A stretch of DNA of 64,000 bases, from positions 1,118,871 through 1,182,870 of the forward strand of contig SCFE01000079.1 of assembly GCA_004352715.1 (NCBI GenBank), written 5' to 3'. The notes below the pieces were generated by a model. The model was not told where the DNA came from, searched no databases, and was given only the letters and a program-made list of their open reading frames with translations. The position numbers and the translations under genes are program-made. This document shows positions 34,988-46,848 of this stretch, one piece after another (the stretch's first letter is position 1; the number at the start of each line of letters is the position of its first letter). Source of the stretch: Hofstenia miamia. Lineage: Eukaryota > Xenacoelomorpha > Acoela.

Positions 34988-36841
34988 TCCCGCTTTTTGC
35001 TATGGAAAATGCAGAAACCTTGCATTTTAGTGGGAAACGGTCCGAAATTTCTAAGGCATTAGCAGGAATCGCACTTTTTCCCAAAAAAAACCTGTTTTTT
35101 GGCCATTGCTCCCGCAGTATTCACTCGAACTTAAATATATTTACCATGGAGGTAGGTAAATTAAAGAGACACTACCCTGCGAATATATATAAATTTAACA
35201 GCTGAGTGAACAGCTGATAGTAATGTACATAATGAAATTACATTCGGGTGGGCCACGACGGGCTAAAATTTTAATGGGAATACTGAGAGCTTAACAGGCG
35301 GGCTTAGTGTTGTTGTCGGAAAAATCGGGGCCTGCAAATCACAAATTCTATCACCTTGTCTTAGAAATAATTTTTGTTAAATCTTTAATTAATCTGTTAG
35401 ATTATTAATGTTTTCTTTGAAATTTTCCTTCTATATTTCACTAGCAAAGTTTGAAAGACTTTTGTAAAATACTTTGCATTGATTGGCATATAATATATAT
35501 ATATATATATATAAGTAAATAATTTTTTTGGTTTATATTCTCACATTTTTTATTTAAATTATTATTATAGCAGATCAATACGCATATTTTTAAAAAATAG
35601 ATCTAAGCTGATGGAAATTTTATAAACAAAATAGACTGTTGAAAATTTAAAAACACAAAAAAACATCTGCTTAGCACTAAAAATATTAGCTTAATGAAAC
35701 TCATAAATTGTCCTCCAAATCATGGAATTGTCTTTTTCAATGCATAATTATTTAAACAAATTAAACAGTATGCAAATTAGTTTTATAATGTCAAATTGTT
35801 GTAGTAAAAACAGTTTCTACGTTATGTTTAAAACTGGATGTTTTAAATGGATCCTCAAGTCAACATATTCTGTCAATTAGAGAAAAGAATCTTAATATTC
35901 AAATCAATAATAGAATCCTTGTAAGTATAGTATCGATTTTCAATAAAAATTGGCAGCTGCAATAGATATGTAAAATATAGACTTTCTTTAAGTATATTGA
36001 AACAAGACACTCTTGCATTTAGTAAAAAATTTGCAATAGCGATAAGCATTATAAACTATTTAATATAATATACAATATTTGTTTTAAGGATTGAATTATA
36101 TTACCGTACGTCTACTAAAATCGCCTAAATTTAATTAATCAATTGTCCAATAGCTATCACGTTTAAATTACTGAGGTTGTTAAAATCCAATAATAATCAC
36201 ATCTTGTATTAGACACTATAGCAAAGTCCAATTATGCAAAAGTTACTACCAATTTATAAGGTGGTGGAATTGTGGAAACATGTTTTGATTAGATAAAGAT
36301 AAAACAAGCGTGTTTTCAACTTACTGATTAACAATGTTAAGGCTACATTTATGTATAACACGAAAATTATTTTATCACCTAATATGAAGATTTTCTCCAC
36401 CTATAATGAACATTTTTTACCCATAATGAAAATTATTTTTCACCTAACATGAAACTTTTTATTAGAAGAAAAACAAAAGAAGAACAGTTTAAAACGTATG
36501 TTTCTTGCCATTAGTTCCAATGTAGCAGGTAATTGTCTTTGTGTATAACTTCGCTACATTCTGATTCATTATGATTCATGAATTATTTTTATTTTTAATA
36601 TTAAACAACTTTGAAGCTGCTGGCGAGAAAATATAATTAAAAATCATGGAATTCTCACAACTAATTCTAAAATACTCTTGCAAAATAATATTACAAATTT
36701 ATTAATTTTAATTTTGTATTAAATGAGTTTATTAAAAATTGTATGCTGTTTTGTAAGAATACAATCATTATATATACGCACATAGATGCATTTGTACAGT
36801 ACATATTATATATTCATATGTGTCCAGTACATATTTATATT
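34988..36841. other. No recognised gene; inside the LINE break
   Basis: Starts after (AT)n at 34958-34987. A less AT-rich patch at 35000-35130 and a GGGCC-rich patch at 35246-35335 may be MITE scraps; no paired ends are found. An (AT)n tract lies at 35493-35513. The rest is plain AT-rich sequence. Confidence 0.4.
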
Positions 36842-37072
36842 CAGGGTGGAGCAAAAGTGTCAGGCTTTCCTGTTAGATTAAGTATTCGAATAACTACATG
36901 TAGAGACAAAATCTTTCCTGTTTACTTCGTTTCAATGCATGTCCTGCATGTCTTCAGCAGCCCGTTCTCATGCGAGATGATGCACGAGCACACACGGCGA
37001 AGAAAACTCTCATTTCTTTAACAATGCTGTACTTACGGCTTGGAAGAACTGGTCTGAAAGTTCAGTGGACCC

Positions 37073-37433
37073 AGACTTGTCAACGAGCAAGCTCTTAACG
37101 AGCCGAGCCGAGCTTGAGCAGAGTATTGGATATACAACGAGCTCAAAACGAGCCTTTTTAAGCAAGGCAAATTTATAGTACTGCTTTTAATTTGATTATG
37201 CAGACTTTGCTTATTTTTTTATTCAATACGCCTTTCTTATAATCTTGTTTTAGAAATGTTTATTAAATAATATGAAAAGCTATGTAAAAGACTCTGAGAG
37301 AAAATATTTTTAAAAAAAATGTCGACCTGAAACGAGTCTCATTTAAAGATTTTACGTGGCGAGCCGAGCCGAACGTACTGAAATTTAAAACGAGCCGAAC
37401 CCAGCTTAAAAATTTAAGCTCGCTGACAAGTCT
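37073..37433. mobile_element. MITE, 361 bp, with GAGCCGAGCC repeats
   Basis: Ends AGACTTGTCAACGAGC and (reverse complement) AGACTTGTCAGCGAGC, one mismatch in 16. Near both ends GAGCCGAGCCGA-type strings recur (37100-37116, 37360-37376), and AAAACGAGCC occurs near each. The interior is AT-rich and non-coding. No clear target-site duplication. Confidence 0.75.
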
Positions 37434-38076
37434 AAGCGAAACTAGGAATTGTCGAAAAATTTTTTTCCATTCTTCAAGTTCTTGTCTTCATGCATCCAAA
37501 ACTAAGAAACGAAGAGGAGCTTATTGTGAGAGCGAAGATGAGTGAGGTGATTTAGAAGAGTCCTATCTCACATCTTTGGTCGATTGCTTCCGCAATCCAG
37601 TCGCAGATTTTCTGAGAAATTATGTAAGGACACGAGATATGAACTTTTAAGGGTTTGTTAATGTTTACAGTTTGCATATTGTTGCTTCTACATTGATAAT
37701 AATATATTTTTATTCGAAAAATTTTTTATTTTAATTGAAGAGCTTTAAGGGGTTAGAACAGCATTTGAGCCGGGCTTGCTTTTTGAGCCCAGTCCTATTT
37801 ATTAATGCCCGTTGTTTTGTTGCAATTTGGGCCCGGTGACTTTTGCTCATAAATGCCTAACTCTAAACTGCCTAGTATATCCAACAATTGATGCAATCGA
37901 TTTTGTTGAAATTTTCAAATAATTAACTCAAAGCTCTTTAAGGCATTTGGAAATCCTTAAATATTGCCATATCTATGGCAGCGTCGTAAATATCTGAGCT
38001 AATTAACGGATTTCCTTGGCTTTTCTCGCCTGTGTGATTCTGATTAAAGGTTTTGTGGATTTACTCGTATTTACTC

Positions 38077-38291
38077 TCAAGATCACCCGATCTAAGACCT
38101 GAGACTTTTTTCTATGGGGAATATTAAAGGACAAAGTGTATGGAAGGAGACCAAAAACAATTCAACATTTGAAGGTGATAATTCGCGAAGAGATCAGTAA
38201 AATGGATATGAACCTATGCCATATCGCGTTTGTAGATCGGTTATTGGGCCTTCAACAATGTAGGTATCAAGAAGTATGGTCTAACTTTTGA
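38077..38291 (+). pseudogene. Mariner-like transposase C-terminus
   Basis: Reads SRSPDLRPETFFYG, a frameshift, then ILKDKVYGRRPKTIQHLKVI and IREEISKMDMNLCHIAFVDR, ending VWSNF and TGA. This matches the C-terminal part of a mariner-type transposase subfamily (SPDLTP-DFFLWG--LK--VY--). The residue aligned with the third catalytic Asp (of DFF) is Thr here, so it is inactive even without the frameshift. The N-terminal DNA-binding and first two catalytic parts are not found upstream. Confidence 0.8.
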
Positions 38292-38353
38292 AGAATACTC
38301 TTGAAAGCGTTCTTCTTATACAATATAGAATATAATTGAACTTGTAGTTTCGT

Positions 38354-38355
<2 letters not shown>

Positions 38356-38391
<36 letters not shown>
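38356..38391. repeat. (AT)n tract at LINE break, right side
   Basis: About 36 bp of TA directly before the LINE resumes with LSDIGIGGNFLN. Confidence 0.95.
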
Positions 38392-38392
<1 letters not shown>

Positions 38393-39500
38393 GTGATATT
38401 GGCATTGGTGGAAATTTTCTGAATATTCTTGCAAGATTATCTCACTAATCGTAAACAGAGAGTGTTCTTGAATAATCATTTGTCTTCAATTAAGTCTGTT
38501 ACGAGTGGAGTACCGCAAGGTTCTTGCCTGGGGCCGCTTTTATTCTTGATCTTTACAAATGACTCCCAGAGTGTTGCGTTAATACATCATGTTACAAGTA
38601 TGTCGATGATGTCAAGATTACAAGCACACCTTTTTATATGCGCAAACCAAAATAATATGAAATTCAATCCAGGAAAGTTTAATTATCTTATTTTTGGAAA
38701 AATTAATATTCTGTTAAGCATTGAAAAATTTGATCTGAACACATCAAACTCAGTTAACGATCTTGGAATTATGTTTACGTCAAATATGAGCTGGTCTCTT
38801 CATATTGAAACTAGGTTAAAAAACAGCTGTTCTAAATTGGTCTACTTAAAAGAAACATACCTTATGCTACTTTTTACAGAGTTAAGTCTACACTATATAA
38901 ATCTCTTGTATTATCGGGATTGTATTGATCAGTAATCTGGTATGCTGATGTTAGTGAGGTTATCAAACTTGAGCTTTTTCAGAAAAAGTGTATCAAATGA
39001 ATAATTCGAAGACTAGATTATAGAATTGCCCTGATTAATCTAAAAATTTTACCAATATCGCTGAGACTTCAACTTTTGGATGTTGAATACTTCATTGACT
39101 TATTACGAAATATTGATTTTAACATAATGAAATATGTATCACTGCATATTTCATTTAAGAATGTCAGAAAAAGCAACTTATTTAATATAAAAAAGGAATA
39201 AAGGTTAAAACTGAACATGATTACTTTATACGCACTTGTAGAATGTGCAATTATTTGTTTCGAAAATGTAACATAAATGTTTTGAATGACTGAAAAGAAA
39301 TGAAAAATGACATTAAAAATTTGTTCTTCACATTTCTTCAAAATGAATCTCCAATTCTCCCAAATGCAAAAGATTCTTTTTATGCTTGTGTAGTGCTTGC
39401 ATCTCCAATGGATACGGAAACTATAATTTTTAGTTATCTTAATTTACTATGTTAATGACATAATAAATTCTGTTACTGTTATTAGTATTATTATGATTAT
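38392..39500 (+). mobile_element. LINE copy 2, 3' part, with ATT-rich tail
   Basis: Resumes RT at LSDIGIGGNFLNILA, then DYLTNRKQRVFLNNHLSSIK, TSGVPQGSCLGPLLFLIFTN (38429-38590), a degraded YADD region (YVDDVK-like at about 38600 in another frame), NDLGIMFTSNMSWSLHIETR, and the C-terminal RIALINLKILPISLRLQLLD (about 39010-39080). It ends in ATTATTATGATTATTATAAA-like sequence at about 39478-39530. With 32640-33934 it makes one element missing roughly 8-10 codons (SHAILVD-equivalent) at the break. It is the best preserved RT block in the window, but still has shifts and stops. Confidence 0.85.
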
Positions 39501-39530
39501 TATAAATTATTATTATCATTATTATAAAAC

Positions 39531-42500
39531 TCAGAATATCATTCAAGATTTTAATTACATTTTATTGCAAACTATTGAGTACCTCGTCATTTTACAGAAG
39601 ATATATTAGTGATTTTATAAATTAGACCCGGATAAGTATTAACTCGTGACCGGCGAGACGCAGTAAATTGCTAAATAAATCACCCGGGGATCCGAATGAC
39701 CCGTTTTTTAGAATTTAAAACGTTGGTTGCAGTGTTTTTCTAACAGTAGATGAACAATACATCACGCTTGTCTTCACTGGCATTCAAATGCTTCACTTCG
39801 CATTATAAGCACATAGTTCTAACACATGTGACTCAAGGGTAAATGTGTGTTGGGCATAACCTCATGGGTTGTGTACTAGGGTTCTGCGGAACCAGGATTT
39901 TCATAGTCTCAGACCTTCTTAGTCACATTGGATTCAGTCCCAGCCCCATCCGATTTAAGTCCCACAAAATTTTCTGGTCCCATATTCTCAATGGTCCAGG
40001 GTTGCCTTTGTGTTGGATTTTAAATTTGTTGTGCACACTGCACAACATGTTTGTTATGGATAAAAATTCAGCCTTACAAAAGTTCCCTTTTATTTTTATA
40101 TATGATTTTTGTGCTTGTGTTTCATTTGTATTATGTTTATTTTATTTCCCAATGCCCGGAGGGAGGTCGGAGCCGCCTATTTTCGCTGGTAAATTCTACC
40201 CGGCACGCGGAAATTTATTTGGAGATAAACGGACGCAGGTCGGACACGGCAGTGCAAACGAAATCACTACTGCGTGGTGGCCTATTTTATAATAAATATA
40301 TTTTGCTATGGTAAAAATTAGGTTTTTGTAGGTGAAAGCGCATTGTCTTGAATCTGCAGATGCGATATTTAATGATTTTCTTTCTCTGCGGATGTTGTCA
40401 TATGTTGGGTAGAGCTTTTATAAAAATGCGTGGATGTCGGTTCAGTTTGATAGACATTGAGGGTGCGTGTTTGATTGGGAAAGAACATCTTTTCCCACTT
40501 CCACCCTTGATAGTACTCCTAAAAGTGTAAAAGTAATTAAAGATTGCAGATAGTAAATATATTTTACAAAGAGTAAGAGCCTGATTTTGATTTTTAACAT
40601 ATTCATTAATTACCTCCAAAAAAGAGGTATTGTTTTCGTCTGTTTATGTCTGGCTGTTTGTTTTGTTAGTTTTGCCAGAAAAATTTCTCAAAATTTAATG
40701 AATGGGTCTTTACTAATAAATATCTCGTGATAGATATTCGCCTAATTCAGACAACATTAACTGTGCTGATTGATCCGAAGTGCCGTCTGATTGTATCCAA
40801 ACTTTATACTCATATTTGGTCAAGGATTTTGCAGGCTCTGGTTGTTCTTGTAAGGGCAAGAGAGTGTTGTACAAGCAGCATATCATCATTTGAAATGTAT
40901 GTGAAAACTAATTGGTTTATAAGGGACAAGCACACTGATTTATAGCTTTCTTAAAGAATTATCTCAGCACTTCAAATAAAAATTCTAAACAAATTTTCAA
41001 GGTTTAAGGTTATAATAAATTGAAAGCACCACTATATTTGCAAACAATCTCATAAAGGCATTTATTTAAGATTTCTCTTTTGAAAGTAGAAATCCAGGCA
41101 TATGATTTAATAATTAAGACCAAGGTAGATAGATTTTTCCCATTAAATTTATAATTTAATACGAAATTAAAAACTTGGCAAACTTACATAACAATCTTTC
41201 TTAAGCTTAAAACATTTGGCTTTACATATTTATTTTAATAAAATAATAAAATGTGCTAATATTGATTGCTTTATAAAATTAGGAGTAAAAAAGTATCTGA
41301 AAATTAATTTTCAACAATAACGCTTAAACTGTTTTCCATTTGAAAATTGTAAAATGTCTTATCTGGGTAAAGTTGTTTGTCATAATTTTGGCCTTAAATG
41401 TGGCTATAAATAAATATTAATTCTAATTCGGGCTTTATCTTAGAAAATTATTATTAATAGGCTTTGCTATAAATTAGAAATTTAGCCACACCAAACAGTT
41501 TCATGCAACCATACACATAGTAATAATACTAGGTAGTTCTATGAAGTAGACTGATTATTATCGATGAAGCTTATAAAAAAATTCCAAATTTTTAATGTTC
41601 TAAGTCTACAAATGCTGAGATTTTAAGAGTATTTCTCTGATTTCGAGTATCTATTTGAAAACAAAGGTAATTTTGAATTTGCTAATGTCTTAAATTACAC
41701 TACTCCACTAAGCTTCTCCATTTATAAATAGCTTTTCGCGTAAGATTTTTTCAGATTTAAAAAACATTTTCTCAAACATAAAATGAAAATAGTTGAATAT
41801 TTTTAGTAATTAGCACAACTTTTTATTTTTTTGTTATCATTAACGCGCGTAAAGTTGGGAAAGTCAAAAAAAGATGTGTATAAGAGACAAACTTATTAAG
41901 ACCTGAATAGTGCGAATTGTTCAATTATTTAGCATACTTGTTTGATAAAAGTTTCAAAAATGTATGTCAAAATATGGTTAAAATCAAATATTTAATTGGC
42001 GTATTTCTTGTTTTTTGTGAAAATCCTTATATCAATTTTAGAATTCAAGATAAACTAGTTGTTCTAATGTCATTTTTGAATAAAGTACTTCACAGCTCCG
42101 CAAATTTTAGCAAGGAATCGTTGTTGTTTTGTAACCTACCAAAAATTTCCAAATATTATTAGGTATATATACACTACATATACAAGCATGTAGCTAAGGT
42201 TGTTTATATATAAGAAATATCATTCCAATGTTACAATACATTTGTGAAGGTCACGAAAAACTGTACGAAATATTTATTTATAGAAGTCATTCAAGTTTAT
42301 CACAAAATTTAAAAAAAATAAAATTTTGTTTAATTCACAATATAAGACATGAGCAAAATATGTCCACGCTGTAAATTTTTGTGAATTTCACAAAGCAACT
42401 TCTCTCCAACACTTAAATAAAAATGCATTGTTTTCAACAGAATCGAACTTTGAATAAATGCTTTCTGACGTCATTTAGTATAATGTGCTATGTTTCGGAA

Positions 42501-43006
42501 ATCAATACACTAAGTATTTAAGCCCAAAGAACCTATTTTGCCTTTAAAGTCACAAACGGTTTTGTTCAAAATTTCCTAGAATTTACTCCAAATTTATAGG
42601 GAAATTTGGGAATCATATGGACCCATCTGTGGGTAGGTGTGCTTCTCTGCTATGGTGAAAATTTCTTATAAAAATTTCATTTGTTTGAAATACTTATATA
42701 ATGGAATTTTTTCAGTGGAAAATGCGATATTTTACAAAAACATTAAAATTCTTCCCCTACCTAATGTTAACATAATAAAGATTTCTAAAGTCCATGTCAG
42801 CAAAAACACACCTCAACTACACTACTTTGTGTTTGTCAACAGATCACCAAAGTACCGTCCGGAAGCGCCGTACTCAAAGTCAGCAGTGGTCATGCCGTAT
42901 GTGCGAGTATTTCTCATTAACGCAAGTGTGTGCTCGGACAAGCTCGTGTAGGTGCACAAATTTCGAATGACGATCAAAGAGGAGATTAGCCTCTATCCAG
43001 TGGTAC
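39531..43006. other. No recognised gene
   Basis: Less AT-rich patches at 39640-39720 and 40140-40290 carry no recognisable domain. The open + frame at 39843-40292 has hydrophobic runs but no start context, homologue or splice structure I can defend. The rest is AT-rich. Confidence 0.35.
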
Positions 43007-43014
43007 ATTCAGAT

Positions 43015-43420
43015 TAGAGATTAGTGCGATGCGGTAGTATCGCGGTAGCGATTTACACAATTGCGGTGATAGCAGTAGAATTAAAACAACTTGTGGTAGT
43101 ATAGAAGTTATACAGATAACGTATTTTGTTTTACGATTTAATATCTCTAAGTATTTCTCAAAAACCTGCTTCTGAAGCAAAACCAAAAAATTTCACATAC
43201 AAAATATTAAAAGTAATTTTTACATATTTAATGGAAAATAACTCTAAAACATTTCAAAAAGTCTATCTTTTCAAATGAAGATAAAATTCGCCATTGTTGC
43301 GGTACAGTGTGGTAAAATTTCAAGTTTTGCGATAAGAAACGGACATTGCGATGGTTAGCGGTGAAGTTTTTTTCTCTACTGTGGAAAAATTTTGCAAAAC
43401 CTGTACCGCGCTCATCTCTA
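43015..43420. mobile_element. hAT-type MITE, 406 bp
   Basis: Ends TAGAGATTAGTGCGATGCGG and (reverse complement) TAGAGATGAGCGCGGTACAG, flanked by a perfect 8-bp duplication ATTCAGAT (43007-43014 and 43421-43428). Sub-terminal GCGGTAG/GCGATAG repeats occur at both sides. The interior is AT-rich and non-coding. Confidence 0.92.
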
Positions 43421-43766
43421 ATTCAGATTTGAAATGTCTAGTATTTAGTGAGTTATAAGTATTTAAAAACTTTTTAAGGAAGCCATCAAAAGTTGTAAGG
43501 ATATGCTTAGGCTGTTTAGGGCTAAAATTTCTGCCAACATGATATTTTGTTGGTGTTCCATGTGATTAAATTGGGTCAATGTTCGTTTATTTGCAATTGT
43601 ATCAGGAATAGCAAATTGTGCCTTCTGCTATTTTATTGGTGGCTGAATCATAAACTGTGTTTTATTATCATTTGTATTTCATTTTATAATGCTACTATAT
43701 TATGACAATCTATTAAGAATTATTAAAACAGAAACAATCTTTTGAATGGTGTAGAGACATTATTAT

Positions 43767-44520
43767 TAGGGATGGGATCCGGATAGTGAATAGAAAATAC
43801 CGGATACCGGATAATTTGTCTGCTGTATACCGGATAATTTACTGGATACCGGATAATATATTGTTCACTTATTGCTAGGACAATCAGAAATATTAAAAAA
43901 AACAAAATATGACCTTACTTTTATGACAAAATCTGACGGAATTTAGTTAAATATGTTCTAAAATGTGATAATCCATTGTTCAAAATGATCCATTGAAGGA
44001 ATATAAAACTTTTTTTATTACAGAGAACAAGATATAAAGAAAATACAAAAACTCTTACATAATAATAAGTCAATTTTTTAAAACAACTACTTCACTAAAT
44101 TATAATTATAACAGTACATAAATTTCCATTTATTATTGTGGTTAAGATTTCTGTCATAGGCTAAGAGTTTTCTCAATATAGAAAAACTGCAGCCGATGTT
44201 GCTTGAAATTTTTGAACTTGGCATACAATTCCGATTAAATGTCCATCTTCTTTCCTTCCATTATAGCAGGGAAACCGATATTTTCTAATCCTGACTCTAC
44301 TCTTGATATATGCGATTATTTCATAGGTATCATTTCCAAGATCAAGGGTGGAATTATAATTCTTATAATAACAGCCTTAATTGAAGCAACATTCATATAT
44401 TTTGCCTGAATACTTATGGCACAGTTCTGAACCATGTGTGCCTTGCATAATCCATGCAACAATTAGATAGCAATTAAATTCTCAGGGTTTAGGCTAGGAA
44501 GTACATTAATTGAAATTGAA

Positions 44521-44562
<42 letters not shown>

Positions 44563-45081
44563 TTCAAATGATTTAAAGCAAGCACAATCCTCCATCAATT
44601 TTTGAGTTTTTTTTTAATTTAATGAATTTATTCCAAAACACTAGTTTTATGACATTTCAGTTTCAGCTAAAAATATTAACGTATTTTTCAAAAAACAAAA
44701 ATATGACTTTTATGACTTTATACTTCCCTAATAACTGCATCCCAGGTCTGAAAACCATCAATTTTAAACAGACGGCAAAATAGACTAACAAAAAGGTATG
44801 ACTTTTATTACTTTTAGTTGCCCTAATTATTAATAAAAAACAACTACCAATTAAAATAATAAATATTAAATAGACTACGTTTTGATATGTCAGTGTTTTG
44901 TTATATGACAACTTCCATATCATAGAAAAAATATAACTTTTTCCTCGAAAATTCAATTTTTAAATCAAGTTTCATCCCAGAATATATTATCCGGTAAAAT
45001 CCGGTAAACAAGTTATATTTTACCGGATATCCGGATCCGGTTGTGTAATTGGCGATTTTGCCGGATTCCGGCACATCCCTA
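43767..45081. mobile_element. hAT-like element, 1.3 kb, complete ends
   Basis: Begins TAGGGATGGGATCCGGAT and ends CCGGCACATCCCTA, flanked by the perfect 8-bp duplication ATTATTAT (43759-43766 and 45082-45089). Both sides carry TACCGGATA/CCGGATAAT repeats. An (AT)n tract sits in the middle (44525-44560), where the big duplication begins. I could not recognise a transposase; reverse-strand patches at 44150-44420 are open only briefly. Probably non-autonomous. Confidence 0.85.
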
Positions 45082-46782
45082 ATTATTATTTATCTGGTAA
45101 GTCCAAATTCCACTAGCTTTGTTTGATAAAAAGCTTAAGTCCTATTTAAACAGTTAGGTTTGGGAATAATTTGGATCAGAAATAGACTTTTGAAGATTTC
45201 ATAGCCTTGATTTGCATATACGGGGAATATTTCAGTTCAAGCTTGGGATACTTTTCAAATTTTATTAATGAAATTGTAGATCTTTTCAGAAAAAAGTAAT
45301 TGATACAGTTGCTAGATTGATATTGCATTCACATTATTTTTTAATAGTATAGCAATGAATCAAGCTGTTTTAAAAAATCTCTTGCAGACGAGGGTAATTT
45401 AATTATGTAAAATATTTTAGCTATTTGTCTAATAGCAAATGTATTCAATAAAATAGTTGGATTTTTTAATTTAGGATTAGCGTAACAGATGAAAATACAC
45501 ATAATTATATGTAAGTTTACATTGAAACCTATTCTGTGAATTTTCCAGTGGACGCCCTAAAAATAATTCTAGTTTTTTTCTATCAAATTTTTATTTCAAT
45601 CATTGGCACTTATGGCGTGTTACTCTGATATAATAATTTTTTATTCACGCAGATATAATGCAATTGTAAATTATTAGCAAGGGAAATCAATTTATATGGG
45701 AATCAAGTTACTATATTGAATCTAATCAATTGTATATTTCCAAACAATTATGCAATTCCACAAGCAAAAACATATTAAAATTTAGAATTCAACAATTGAT
45801 TTTGTGCGTATTTAATAGTAGCAACTAATTATACATGTAATTTCTCTTTGAGAATATCTGTATGGTATTACAGTAAAGCATAAATAGAATTCAAACAATA
45901 TGCTAAAATTAATAAAAAACATTTCAATTGTTGCAACGACTAAATTGAAGATGTTTTTTTAACATTTACATTAAATTCACTTCTAAAAATACAAATATAG
46001 CAGAAAACTGTGATTGTCATTATAATTTACTCCAAAGGATGTAATGAAAATTAATGCTATCCACACAATGAATAATGTAATGCTGGACATAAACAATATA
46101 TTGGACCAGAGCTTAACAGAATTTGATAATAAACTATGTTTAAGAATTGGTAATATCAGCATGGGCAACATTAAATGTTTCTTAGCACCAACAGTTAGAT
46201 TTAGGCCAATAGTTAGTGATTTCTTTAATCTCACTCGGATTTGATATAATTACATTGTGTGATCAAACTGAATAACAGAGGTTTTGAACATTTCAAGGAA
46301 GGAAAATTCAACGCGATAAATTCATTTTATCATGGTTAAGATGACGGATAGCACTGTGGGTTATTATTGGATTTGATATCATATTAGGGAAGTGAAAATC
46401 GAACTGTACACAACACCGTCAACAAATGGCGTTTTACCTTAGCATGACCGTAAAGCAATGGCGCACTTACACTCGGAATAAATAGCCGAATAAATGTTAA
46501 CGGTGAAGTTTTTTACGCAAAGGTTTACAGTATATTTAACGGTTATTATGACGTCACGTTGCAACTGAATACTACAAGTAGCTTATTTATTGCGAAGCAT
46601 TTCAATTCTAATTCTGCATATTTCAAACATATCTATGCATATAAATTTATGCACACATTTATTGAGCTATTTAATTAATCCATTGTATTTATATTTTTGA
46701 GAAATATAGTCTCTATGCGATTAAGTACTCATGAATAAAAATTCGATATACCAAAGTCTACTGTCTTAAGTACCCATTCAAA

Positions 46783-46848
<66 letters not shown>

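Larger units (their letters stand above)
36842..38291 (+). mobile_element. Probable truncated mariner-type element with nested MITE
   Basis: CAGGGTGGAGCAAAAGTGTC at 36842 resembles the CAGGGTGG-CCAAAAGT ends of a common mariner/Tc subfamily, and a matching transposase C-terminus lies at 38077-38291 on the same strand. No right inverted end is found after the stop. The middle is heavily degraded and interrupted by the MITE at 37073-37433. Joining the left end to the transposase tail is inference. Confidence 0.5.

Noticed and set aside
33927-35205. Long frames on both strands with Ile-Tyr repeats
   Set aside because: They are translations of N and (AT)n only.
39843-40292. 149-codon open frame as a membrane protein gene
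   Set aside because: Hydrophobic runs come from T-rich sequence; there is no supporting start context, splice sites or known domain.
43767-45081. Autonomous hAT transposase inside the element
   Set aside because: No hAT catalytic or dimerisation motif recognised on either strand; open patches are short.
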